The notes under the pieces are model-generated. The model worked only from the letters and a program-made list of their open reading frames with translations, was not told the origin of the DNA and did no database searches. Made by a program: the position numbers and the translations under genes. A stretch of DNA of 16,244 nucleotides. Source: Myxococcales bacterium (lineage in GTDB: Bacteria > Myxococcota > Myxococcia > Myxococcales > Myxococcaceae). The stretch is taken from contig PMBV01000292.1 of assembly GCA_003153055.1 (NCBI GenBank), positions 130 through 16,373 on the forward strand, in the 5' to 3' direction. This document shows positions 7,248 through 15,800 of the stretch, piece after piece (the first letter of the stretch is position 1; the number at the start of each line of letters is the position of its first letter).

Positions 7248-8141
7248 ATGATTCGACTGTTCTCATTGGTATTCGTTCTCGGTGCGCTCGCCTCGTGGGC
7301 CGAGGAGCCCCTGCGGGTGGTGACGAGCATCGAGACCTTCGCGGACCTGGCGCGGAGGGTCGGCGGGGAGCGGGTCACGGTGGAGTCGCTCTCCCACGGC
7401 TACCAGGACCCGCACTTCGTCGAGGCCAAGCCCAACCTGATGGTGGTGCTCAACCGCGCCGACCTCCTGGTTCGCGTGGGCCTCGACCTCGAAATCGGCT
7501 GGCTGCCTCTCCTCGTGCAGGGTGCCCGCAATGACAGAATTCAGCTGGGCCAGGGCGGCGACCTCGACGTGTCGACGCTCATCGACGTGCAGGACGTGCC
7601 CCAGGTGAAGGTGAGCCGCGCGATGGGCGACATCCACCCGGCGGGCAACCCGCACTACTGGATTCCCCCGGTGAACGCGGTGCGCATCGCCAAGGGGTTG
7701 ACCGAGCGCTTCAAACACCTCCGACCGGGTGAGGCCACGTACTTCGACGCCCAGTTCCAGAAGTTCCTCGCCGAAGTGAAGGCGCGGGCGCCGGCCTGGG
7801 AGGCGGCGGCGAAGCCCCTGGCAGGGCGAAAGGTCGTCACCTACCACAAGAGCTGGGTCTACGTGAGCCGGTGGCTCAAGCTCGACGAGGTCGGCTACGT
7901 CGAGAACAAGCCTGGTGTACCGCCCTCACCGGACCACCTGGCCGAGCTCATCGTGTTGATGCGCACCCAGGGCGTGAAGGCGATTCTCGTGGAGAGCTTC
8001 TACAACCGCTCGGTGGCCGAGACCGTGGCCGAGAAGGCCGAGGCCAAGGTGCTCGCGATGCCCTCTGACGTGGGGGCGCGACCCGAGGTGAAGACGTACT
8101 TCGATCTCGTCGACGCGGTGTTGGCCCAGCTCGGCAAGTGA
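7248..8141 (+). CDS. znuA: Periplasmic metal-binding protein of an ABC transporter (ZnuA/TroA family), copy 2
   Basis: The protein has 297 residues with a signal peptide ending near residue 18. It aligns with the protein at 3469-4377 end to end, roughly 60 percent identical by eye. The metal ligands are kept: His56 (QDPH, the canonical form), His136 (GNPHYW), His200 (TYHKSW) and Asp274 (PSDVGA). It also lacks a His-rich loop. AAGGAG (7233-7238) precedes the ATG. It closes the operon and has no ATPase or permease of its own, so it probably docks on the ZnuB encoded upstream, giving the cell two capture proteins for one transporter. Codon use differs from copy 1: by hand count about 2 of 20 Glu codons are GAA here against about 8 of 14 in copy 1, hinting at different recent origins. 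Confidence 0.9.
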   Translation: MIRLFSLVFVLGALASWAEEPLRVVTSIETFADLARRVGGERVTVESLSHGYQDPHFVEAKPNLMVVLNRADLLVRVGLDLEIGWLPLLVQGARNDRIQLGQGGDLDVSTLIDVQDVPQVKVSRAMGDIHPAGNPHYWIPPVNAVRIAKGLTERFKHLRPGEATYFDAQFQKFLAEVKARAPAWEAAAKPLAGRKVVTYHKSWVYVSRWLKLDEVGYVENKPGVPPSPDHLAELIVLMRTQGVKAILVESFYNRSVAETVAEKAEAKVLAMPSDVGARPEVKTYFDLVDAVLAQLGK

Positions 8142-8184
8142 TTGAGCCCAACGCACTTTGAGCGAATTCTCAGGGCCTAAGAGC

Positions 8185-8209
8185 ACCCTGTGCACAACAG
8201 TTACAGGGT
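8185..8209. promoter_or_regulatory. Inverted repeat ACCCTGT-N11-ACAGGGT in the spacer before the cytochrome
   Basis: Perfect 7-bp arms (8185-8191 and 8203-8209) flank 11 nt; the left arm overlaps the palindrome TGTGCACA (8189-8196). It lies 44 bp after the metal operon and 103 bp before the cytochrome start, in the only sizeable spacer (8142-8312) of this plus-strand block. It could be a weak terminator hairpin or an operator for the cytochrome gene. No T-run follows and I see no convincing -35/-10 pair. Confidence 0.3.
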
Positions 8210-8302
8210 CCCCCAAGCGCTCTCACGAGGTACTCTCCCTCACCCCATGTTTCCTCGAGCCCTTGACCCGAAGCGGCCACCGGCCTCTCTATCTCTGCAA
8301 CC

Positions 8303-8308
8303 AGGAGA
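8303..8308 (+). promoter_or_regulatory. Ribosome-binding site that fixes the cytochrome start
   Basis: AGGAGA (8303-8308) lies four bases before the ATG at 8313. The frame is open back to 8190, but only the ATG at 8313 gives a lipoprotein signal peptide. Confidence 0.7.
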
Positions 8309-8312
8309 CCCC

Positions 8313-11300
8313 ATGACGTCCAATCGCGAGCGTCGTGCCCTCGTGGCGGTGCTCATCGCAGTGGCGGGGTGTACGCAGACGACCTCACCCTCGGACCTGA
8401 CAGGGGTCCGGCCGGACAACCACCGGTGGTATCCGGTCGGGCCGGGCACACCCCACGCCGTCGGCGAGACCATCGATGGCACCGTGGTGGGCTGCGATGC
8501 CTGCCACACCCCGCAGGCCGACACCTTCACCGAATTCGCCTGTACCGGCTGTCACGCGCACCAGCAGTCCCTCACGGACCCGCTCCACCTGAAGGCGCCT
8601 GGGTATACCTACTCACCGAAGTCCTGCTACGCGTGCCACCGCGCCAATGGGAGCACCTTCGACCACACGGGCATCACCAGCGGGTGCGCCGCGTGCCACG
8701 ACGTCGGGGCCACGTACGCGGCGCTCCCGGTTCCAGGGTTCACCCACCAGCCGATTTCTTCGGACTGCGGCGGTTGCCACACGACCGATAGTTGGGCGAA
8801 CGGCTCGACGGCGCCAACCAATTCGTTCGATCCATCGCAGAACATCACGGTGACCGCGCAGGTCCCCTCGTATGCCGAGACCTCCATCGTCAGCCTGACC
8901 CCATCGACCGAGAGCCTCCCGATGGTGATGAACCACGCGACGATCCAGGTGCCCGCGGCCACGGTGCAGAACTGCGCCAACTGCCACGAGAACGCCGACC
9001 AGGGCGCCTACTTCCCCGGCAGGCTCCACGTGGCCCTCGACCGGCTGGGCCTCGCGCAGCCCACGGCCTGCTCGAGCTGTCACACCGCCTCGACGCCCAC
9101 CGGCTTCGTCGGGCCGACCGTGTCGCCGCCCTCGAGGACGCCCGCGTCTCCCGAGATGAAGCACGACGCGGTGGCCTGGGCAGCCGGAGCGCCGACCACC
9201 ACCCCGCTCGTCACGCAAGACTGCGGCCTGTGCCACCGAGCGCCGACGGAAACGGCGCCCTCGACCTGGGCAGCGAGCGCGACAGGGGTAGCCCCGAAGT
9301 ACCACGCCGCGTTGACCGCCGCGGCCGCGACACAGCCGGCCTCCTGTCTGGATTGTCACGCGAACTCCAGGCCCACGGGAGTGGTGACCTCGGGCAGCAA
9401 GGTGTTCGACCACGCCGACCCACAGGCCTTGGGCGACTGCGCGGTCTGCCACACCAACGGAGGCTCGACGCAGTGGACCTCCTGGGCCGGGGGCGGCGTC
9501 CACCTGGCGGGCCAGAGCGAGCCCCCGACCTGTCTCCCCTGCCACGAGGGAGAACGGCCGACCTCCACGGCCTCCTGGAAGAGCACGACGTACACGCAGT
9601 CACCGTTCGACTATGTCGCGACCGCCGGGGGCCCGGCGCATGGAGACGCGCAGGACTGCGTCAGCTGCCACGCCGCGGGGACCACCGGCTCGCCGAGCTG
9701 GGTCGGCGGCTCGTACACCCACGGCACCGGCCCGTCGGCGTCGACCTGTTTCCCCTGCCACAAGAGCCAGCGACCGACGCAGGTCGTCTCAGGCTTCAAT
9801 CACAGCACCGGGGGCACCGGTGACTGCTTTGGCTGTCACCAAGACACGGTGAAGCGCAAGGCGTATGTGAAGTACCCCAACGACTGGAGCGGAGGGCAGA
9901 ACTACCCCGCCAACAGCTTGATCGCGGCTCCGGGCCAGTTCGTGAGCGTCACCTCCATCACCCTCACCCGAGGGGCCAATCAGCTCATCACTGGCATGAC
10001 GTCGTCCGCGGCGACGCTCAACAATGCCATGCTGCACACGTCCACGGCGCTCCCCGAGTCGCTCAACGCCGGCCTGACCCCCGACTACACGAAGGACTTC
10101 GGGAAGTGCTGGCATTGTCACACCAACACCAACGGCACCGTCTCGGACTTCACCAACGGTGTCCTCCACGCGGCGTTCAACAATTTCAAGGCCTCTCCGA
10201 GTGGTACGTCGACGAAGCTCCCTCAACTGACGACCTGCCTCGACTGCCACGACAAGATGCGCCCACCCCACATCGTGGAGAAGGCGGCGTCGTCGCTGGT
10301 GCCGATGGATCATTCGGCCACGTTCACGGGCTCGGTGGTGATCGCCGGCGCCGCGGTGACCTCGGTCGGCCAGCTCGACTGCTCCGCGTGCCACGGAGGC
10401 CCGGGCACCAACTGGACCGACGGACGATTCCACTCGCTCATCGGTTCGGCGGTGCCGGCCGACTGCGCGAGCTGCCACTACCCGCTGATGGCCGACGCGC
10501 CGAAGTCGGACCTCACGTCGGGGACCAGGTACGCCATGAAGCACCGCTCGAGTCAGCTCACGACTCAGGCCTGCCAGACGTGCCACGCATCGGCGCTCGC
10601 CAAGGCCGCGAGCCCGTCGACCGCCTCACAGTGGATCCCGGGCGCGCTGCACGCGGCGGTCCCCGGGCAGCCGGCTGCCTGCAATGACTGCCACGTCGTC
10701 TCGAAGCCCGCGGGCAACACCCAGAGCTCGGTGACGTACACCTTCGCCAAGGGAGGAACGACGACCAACGGAGCCCAGTGGATGAGCCACGGCGCGGGCA
10801 CGGTGACTGGGAAAGACTGCGCCGTCTGTCACGCGGGCGACGCCAAGACGTCGGGGAGCGCCTGGAACGCTGCCACGCTTCTCCATGCCAAGGTCACGGG
10901 CCTGACGACCTGCAACGAGTGTCACGGGGGCTCGGTGCCGGGGGCGAACAACAACCTGCCCTCGGGGCTGACCGATTCTTCGACGGTGACGACCTCGAGC
11001 GCCTCCGCCGGCACGCACGACCAAATCATTCACACCGACGTCAACGTCACGAAGTTCCAGTGCAACTTCTGCCATACCCAGGTCGGTGTCTCGACGGCGG
11101 GCGGGGTTCAGGGCAAGGAGTGGGCCCAGGCCAAGTTCCACAAGAACTTCACCACCGCCAGCCCGCTCGTCATGAATGGGAGCACCGGCCGGTGCAGCAA
11201 CTGCCACCTCGGCCTGAAGCCGGGCTCGAGTTACTCGGCCTTCGACCACTCGCCGTATTCCGGCACGTCGGCCCAGGACTGCAGCTCGTGCCATGCCTGG

Positions 11301-11873
11301 CCGGGCACCAGCGCGACCACGCCGAACTGGCTCGGCACCGCGGCGGCCCACGCGACCAGCGGGTCCAGCGTCTCGTCGACGCTCGATTGCAAGACGTGCC
11401 ACGGGCAATCGGGGAGCGCGCAGGTGCGCCTGACGGTCTCCGAGTCGAGCCACTATGGTGGCGTCAGCAACGGAAACAACTGCAATTCATGCCACGTGAA
11501 CTTCGCTGGCTTCTCGGGGACGACGACGAACCTGTCGTACAAGCACTCGAACTCGAGCGCCAACGGCGGCGGCTGCGTCACCTGCCACGCGTTCAAGAGC
11601 CAGATCTACACGACCCTCACCACCACCCCGCAGCTCAACTACCCGGTGAGCTCGGGCGGCCACACGTTCAGCCAGACCTTCAACGTCAACGGGAGGTACG
11701 ATGATCGCTCGTTCAACGCCAACCATACGGCCAGCAAGTTGACCAGCTGCGGCGCCTGCCACGGGTACTCGAACACGACGTCGGGCACGAACATCTGGAC
11801 GTTCGTGCACCGGCCCGGCAACCCGGGCATCTCGAATGGAAAGGGCTCGAACGGGTGCAATGAGTGTCATTGA
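8313..11873 (+). CDS. Lipoprotein multiheme cytochrome c with 30 CxxCH motifs
   Basis: The protein has 1186 residues. Charged residues (Arg5, Arg7, Arg8), a hydrophobic core and VAGC make Cys20 the lipid-attachment site, so it should be membrane-anchored, periplasmic or exposed at the surface. I count 30 CxxCH motifs, the first at 61-65 and the last at 1182-1186, the very end of the chain. All other cysteines besides Cys20 belong to these motifs; no CxxxxCH variants occur. Each motif should hold a covalent c-type heme. Many motif pairs share a layout CxxCH, Trp, His, CxxCH, then Arg/Lys-Pro, pointing to module duplication. Two long heme-free stretches (157-220 and 510-598) may be beta-rich insertions. 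The likely role is long-range electron transfer, as in extracellular respiration of Geobacter or Anaeromyxobacter; the partner is unknown. It follows the metal operon after 171 bp. Confidence 0.92.
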   Translation: MTSNRERRALVAVLIAVAGCTQTTSPSDLTGVRPDNHRWYPVGPGTPHAVGETIDGTVVGCDACHTPQADTFTEFACTGCHAHQQSLTDPLHLKAPGYTYSPKSCYACHRANGSTFDHTGITSGCAACHDVGATYAALPVPGFTHQPISSDCGGCHTTDSWANGSTAPTNSFDPSQNITVTAQVPSYAETSIVSLTPSTESLPMVMNHATIQVPAATVQNCANCHENADQGAYFPGRLHVALDRLGLAQPTACSSCHTASTPTGFVGPTVSPPSRTPASPEMKHDAVAWAAGAPTTTPLVTQDCGLCHRAPTETAPSTWAASATGVAPKYHAALTAAAATQPASCLDCHANSRPTGVVTSGSKVFDHADPQALGDCAVCHTNGGSTQWTSWAGGGVHLAGQSEPPTCLPCHEGERPTSTASWKSTTYTQSPFDYVATAGGPAHGDAQDCVSCHAAGTTGSPSWVGGSYTHGTGPSASTCFPCHKSQRPTQVVSGFNHSTGGTGDCFGCHQDTVKRKAYVKYPNDWSGGQNYPANSLIAAPGQFVSVTSITLTRGANQLITGMTSSAATLNNAMLHTSTALPESLNAGLTPDYTKDFGKCWHCHTNTNGTVSDFTNGVLHAAFNNFKASPSGTSTKLPQLTTCLDCHDKMRPPHIVEKAASSLVPMDHSATFTGSVVIAGAAVTSVGQLDCSACHGGPGTNWTDGRFHSLIGSAVPADCASCHYPLMADAPKSDLTSGTRYAMKHRSSQLTTQACQTCHASALAKAASPSTASQWIPGALHAAVPGQPAACNDCHVVSKPAGNTQSSVTYTFAKGGTTTNGAQWMSHGAGTVTGKDCAVCHAGDAKTSGSAWNAATLLHAKVTGLTTCNECHGGSVPGANNNLPSGLTDSSTVTTSSASAGTHDQIIHTDVNVTKFQCNFCHTQVGVSTAGGVQGKEWAQAKFHKNFTTASPLVMNGSTGRCSNCHLGLKPGSSYSAFDHSPYSGTSAQDCSSCHAWPGTSATTPNWLGTAAAHATSGSSVSSTLDCKTCHGQSGSAQVRLTVSESSHYGGVSNGNNCNSCHVNFAGFSGTTTNLSYKHSNSSANGGGCVTCHAFKSQIYTTLTTTPQLNYPVSSGGHTFSQTFNVNGRYDDRSFNANHTASKLTSCGACHGYSNTTSGTNIWTFVHRPGNPGISNGKGSNGCNECH
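9166..11419 (+). repeat. Degenerate two-heme module repeats within the cytochrome
   Basis: At least eight segments follow the pattern CxxCH, 7-20 residues, Trp, 4-12 residues, His, about 9-20 residues, CxxCH, often then Arg/Lys-Pro. They begin at heme motifs 8, 10, 12, 17, 19, 21, 23 and 25 (residues 304, 376, 449, 690, 754, 836, 917, 990). The His after the Trp is a good candidate for a distal heme ligand. The repeats are seen in the protein, with little DNA identity, so the duplications are old. Confidence 0.65.
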
Positions 11874-12799
11874 GTCGGCGTGCGTGGCCTCCGACGTGGC
11901 GGGCGTAGCGCGGCCTCTAGCTCGGCGGCCGTGGGAGCCACCGGCGGCTCCGACGCCTTGCGGACAGCCAGGCGCCTCCCCAAGAGCTCACTGGAGGGTG
12001 CCAGCACGCTGACGTGATTTCCCGAGGGAACGAGCACGAAATGCACCGGGGCATCGCCGGCCGCGGCCTGGAGTGGAGCGAACGACGCGCCGTTGCCCAT
12101 CTCCGCTCCCTCGATGACCCAAGTCGGAACCGTGATGCCGCTGACGAAGGTGACCGGACTGCGCCAGGTCACCTCGGGGCCACACAGCGCGAACCTACCG
12201 CCGTAGGCCGAGACATCATGAATGGGCCCGAAGGCGTACACCGCTGCCACGGGCGCTCCACTGCCCGCCGCCAAGAGGACCAGGGTGCCACCGGTGCTGT
12301 GCCCTCCGAGGTACACCCGCGAGGGGTCCACATCGGGCCGCGTGGCCACGAACTTCACCGCCGCCAACACGTCATCCACCTCGCCGAGGAAGAACTCCCT
12401 CTTGCCGGGGTTGGCGTTGCAACCGCGGAGCGACGGCAACAGCAGCACCAGCCCCGCCTCTCTGAAGGCGCGAGCTGATTGGTCATTCTCGCGAGGCGCT
12501 GGCGTCCAGGCGCTGGCCTCGAGGCTCCAATCGAAACCGCCCCCAAGCCACACCATGGCGGGCCGGCGGGGACCCCTTCTCACCGGCGTGACGTAGGCCG
12601 CGTTCTGGCCCAGTGGCGCCGAGTAGCTGACGAGCTCGAGCACCCCAGCGGGCGGAGTCGGAGGCGGCGCGGCGCTCTGGGGCTCGTCGGCGAGGGCGGT
12701 TCGAAAGCGCCTCCGTTCGACGACGAGATCTTCCGGCACGGCGGAGCACACGAGGACCGCGGTGCCAAGGAGCGCGAGCATGACCAACTGTCGCGTCAC
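11867..12799 (-). CDS. Exported alpha/beta hydrolase (dienelactone hydrolase / prolyl oligopeptidase-like)
   Basis: The protein has 310 residues from a GTG start. Residues 1-20 form a probable signal peptide (MTRQLVMLALLGTAVLVCSA), so it likely acts outside the cytoplasm. The core has alpha/beta hydrolase features: a strand with AMVWLGGGFDW (81-91) that may form the oxyanion region, the nucleophile elbow GHSTG (166-170) with Ser168, and His262 in PSGNHVSVL as the likely catalytic base. The acid is uncertain; Glu230 in VIEGAE sits where Asp is usual. The substrate, an ester or peptide, cannot be read from sequence. An internal ATG at 12781 is an alternative start but loses the N-terminal Arg. 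It lies 30 bp downstream of the RND gene on the same strand and may share its transcript. Its 3' end overlaps the convergent cytochrome gene by 7 bp. Confidence 0.75.
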   Translation of the reverse strand: MTRQLVMLALLGTAVLVCSAVPEDLVVERRRFRTALADEPQSAAPPPTPPAGVLELVSYSAPLGQNAAYVTPVRRGPRRPAMVWLGGGFDWSLEASAWTPAPRENDQSARAFREAGLVLLLPSLRGCNANPGKREFFLGEVDDVLAAVKFVATRPDVDPSRVYLGGHSTGGTLVLLAAGSGAPVAAVYAFGPIHDVSAYGGRFALCGPEVTWRSPVTFVSGITVPTWVIEGAEMGNGASFAPLQAAAGDAPVHFVLVPSGNHVSVLAPSSELLGRRLAVRKASEPPVAPTAAELEAALRPPRRRPRTPTQ

Positions 12800-12829
12800 C
12801 TGGGGTGCGGCACAACGGCGAAAGCCGCC

Positions 12830-15800
12830 CTACTCCGTGGTTGCCTTCAACGCCATCGGGTACCGCTTCTGCCGGGTGAAGCGATCGAGCGCGAGGTACA
12901 CCACCGGCGTGGTGAACATCGTCAGCAGCTGAGACACCAGCAGCCCTCCGACGATGGAGACGCCGAGGGGGCGGCGGAGCTCGGACCCCAGCCCAGAGCC
13001 GAACGCGAGCGGCAGCGCCCCCAAGAGCGCCGCCATCGTCGTCATGAGAATCGGCCTGAAGCGCAGCATGCACGCTTTGAAGATGGCGTCCCGCGGCGAC
13101 AGCCCCTCGTCGCGCTCGGCCTCGATGGCGAAGTCAATCATCATGATGGCGTTCTTCTTGACGATGCCCACCAGCAGAATGAGCCCGACCAGCGCGATGA
13201 TGGACAGCTCGAGCCCCGAGAGCAGCAACGCGAACAGCGCGCCGACTCCCGCCGAGGGCAGCGTCGACAAGATGGTGATGGGGTGAATGGTGCTCTCGTA
13301 GAGCACACCCAAGACGATGTAGACCACCACCAGGGCCATCAAGATGAGCAGCGGCTGGCTCGAGAGCGAATCGGCGAAGGCCTGGGCGGTCCCCTGGAAA
13401 CCGGCCTTGACGCTGGCGGGGAGCCCGATGCTGGCCTCGGCCCGATGAATCGCCTCCACCGCCGGCCCCAGAGCCGAGCCAGGCGCCAGGTTGAAGGACA
13501 AGGTCGTCGAGGGGAACTGGCCTTGGTGGTTGATGGCGAGCGGCAACGTGCCCGGCTCGACCGTGCCGAGCTGGGTGAGCGGCACCAGGGCCCCTGAGCC
13601 CGAGCGCACGTAGAGCGACGACAGGCCCTCGGGCCCTTGCTGGAGACTCGGCGGCACCTCGAGCACCACGCGGTACTGCGCCTTCTGGGTGAACATGGTC
13701 GCCACCTGCCGCTGCCCGTAGGCGTCGTACAGCGTGTCGTCGATCTGCTGCGGCGTGATGCCCAGGCGCGCGGCCGTATCGCGATCGATGGAGAAGTTGA
13801 GCTGCAGCCCCGCGGTCTGCTGGTCTGACGCGACGTCTTTGAGCTCGGGGAGCTTCTTCACCGCCTCGAACAGCCGCGGGCCCCAGGTCCTGAGCTCATC
13901 GAGGTTCGCCGTCTGGAGCGTGTACTGGTATTGCGTCCGCGTCGGGCGCCCGCCGATTCGCAGGTCTTGAGCGGCCTGGAGAAACAGGTTCACTCCCTCG
14001 AGCTTGGCGAGCTTCGGTCGCAGCCGGGTGATGATTTCATCGGCCGAGGCTTTCCGCGGCGGCACCCGCTTGAGCTCGGCGAACACGGTACCGGTGTTGA
14101 CACCCGAGGAGGGTCCTGCCCCGATGAAGGCCACGCTGTGCCCGATGTCGGGGTCGCTCGCCAGCACCTCGATGGCCCGCACCTGCCGCTCCTTCATCGA
14201 GGGAAACGAGACATCTTGCGGGCCCTCGCTGAAGCCAACCAGCTGCCCGGTGTCTTGCTGGGGGAAGAGACCCTTGGGCAGCATGATGAACAACGACACG
14301 GCCACCGCCATCAGCACCAACGTCACTCCAAGCATGAACCGCCGGTGATTCAGCACCCACGTCAGGGCGCCCTCGTAGGTGCTGAGCAACGACTCGTAGC
14401 CCCGCTCGAGCACGCGGGCCAGCCGCCCATCGGCCTTGTGGCCCTTGCGGAGGAGCCGGGAGCACATCATCGGCGTGAGCGTCAACGAGATGAGCGCCGA
14501 GACCGCGATGGCCACGGCGAGCGTCACCGCGAACTCCCTGAACAGGCGCCCGACCACGCCCCCCATGAGCAGCAGCGGTATGAACACCGCTATCAACGAC
14601 GCCGTGATGGACACGATGGTGAAGCCAATCTGCTTGGCCCCCTTGGCCGCGGCGGCGAGCGGGTCGCCGTTCGCCTCGAGGTGACGGGTGATGTTCTCGG
14701 TCACCACGATGGCATCGTCGACCACGAAGCCCGTGGCGATGGTCAGGGCCATGAGTGACAGGTTGTTGAGGCTGAAGCCCAACAGATACATCACCCCAAA
14801 GGTGCCCAGGAGCGACAGCGGCACCGCGACGCTGGGTATGGCCGTCGCCCGCACCGAGCGGAGAAAGACGAAGACAACGAGCACCACCAACACCACGCTG
14901 AGTGTCAGCGTCTTCTCGACGTCTCTCACCGAGGCCCGAATGGTCTGGCTGCGATCCAGCGCCACCTCGAGGTCGATGGCCGGAGAGATGGAGCTCGCGA
15001 GGTAGGGCACCAGCGCCTTGATGCGCTCGATGGTCTCGATGATGTTGGCGCCGGGCTGGCGGCGAATGACGAGTAGCACCGAGCGGTGGCCGTTGGTCCA
15101 CGCGGCAGCGCGGGCGTTCTCCACGTCGTCGAACACGCGGGCCACGTCAGACAGCCGCACGATGGTGCCCTGGTCGTTCTTGAGGATGATGGTCTTCCAG
15201 GCGGCGGCCCCAAAGAGCTGGTCGTTGGCGGTGACCGACGAGCCCTGCCCCGTCGACTCGAGCGAGCCCTTGGGTTGGTTGGCCGTCGACGTCGACAGCG
15301 TGGCGCGCACGTCCTCCAGTGACAGCCCCGCGCCCGCCAGCGCTACCGGGTCTGCCTGCACTCGCACCGCCGGCTGCTGCCCGCCTCCGACGAAGACCTG
15401 CCCGACACCCTGTACCTGGGCAATCTTCTGTGCCAGCACGGTGTTCGCCGTGTCGAACAGCTGGGGCAGCGGCACGGTCTTCGACGTCATCGAGAGAATG
15501 AGCACCGGGGCGTCGGCCGGGTTCACCTTTCGGTAGTTGGGCCGGAAGGGCAGATTGGTCGGCAGCTCGGCGCTGGCCGCGTTGATGGCTGCCTGGACAT
15601 CGCGGGCCGCCGACTCCACGTCGCGATCCAAGTCGAACTGGAGCGTGATGGAGGTGGAGCCGAGCGTGCTGCTGGACGTCATCTCGGTGACCCCGGCGAT
15701 GCGCCCGAACCGGCGTTCGAGGGGAGTCGCCACCGCCGAGGCCATGGTCTCGGGGTTCGCCCCAGGCAGGTTGGCGCTGACGTTGATGGTCGGCTGGTCG

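Noticed and set aside
6024..8141. The second barrel/binding-protein pair as decayed duplicates
   Set aside because: Both frames are intact, start with good signal peptides and ribosome-binding sites, and keep all metal ligands.
8190..8312. N-terminal extension of the cytochrome from a GTG at 8190
   Set aside because: It has no ribosome-binding site and would hide the signal peptide; ATG at 8313 has AGGAGA at proper distance. The stretch also contains the inverted repeat at 8185-8209.
2228..11873. The barrels as the porin partner of the cytochrome in a porin-cytochrome conduit
   Set aside because: Known conduits have a barrel directly beside its cytochromes and a periplasmic cytochrome partner. 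Here each barrel is paired with a metal-binding protein instead, so metal uptake explains them better.
11978..12002. Similarity of AAGAGCTCACTGGAGGGTGC to the sequence just before the repeat at 78-100
   Set aside because: The stretch lies in the coding region of the hydrolase, the match is partial, and it does not include the 18-bp unit, so chance similarity in GC-rich DNA is likely.
12479..13597. A 372-codon plus-strand open frame opposite the hydrolase and RND genes
   Set aside because: Its translation is very rich in Arg, Gln, His and Glu with no recognisable domain, as expected opposite a GC-rich gene. The minus-strand RND gene there has clear family motifs.
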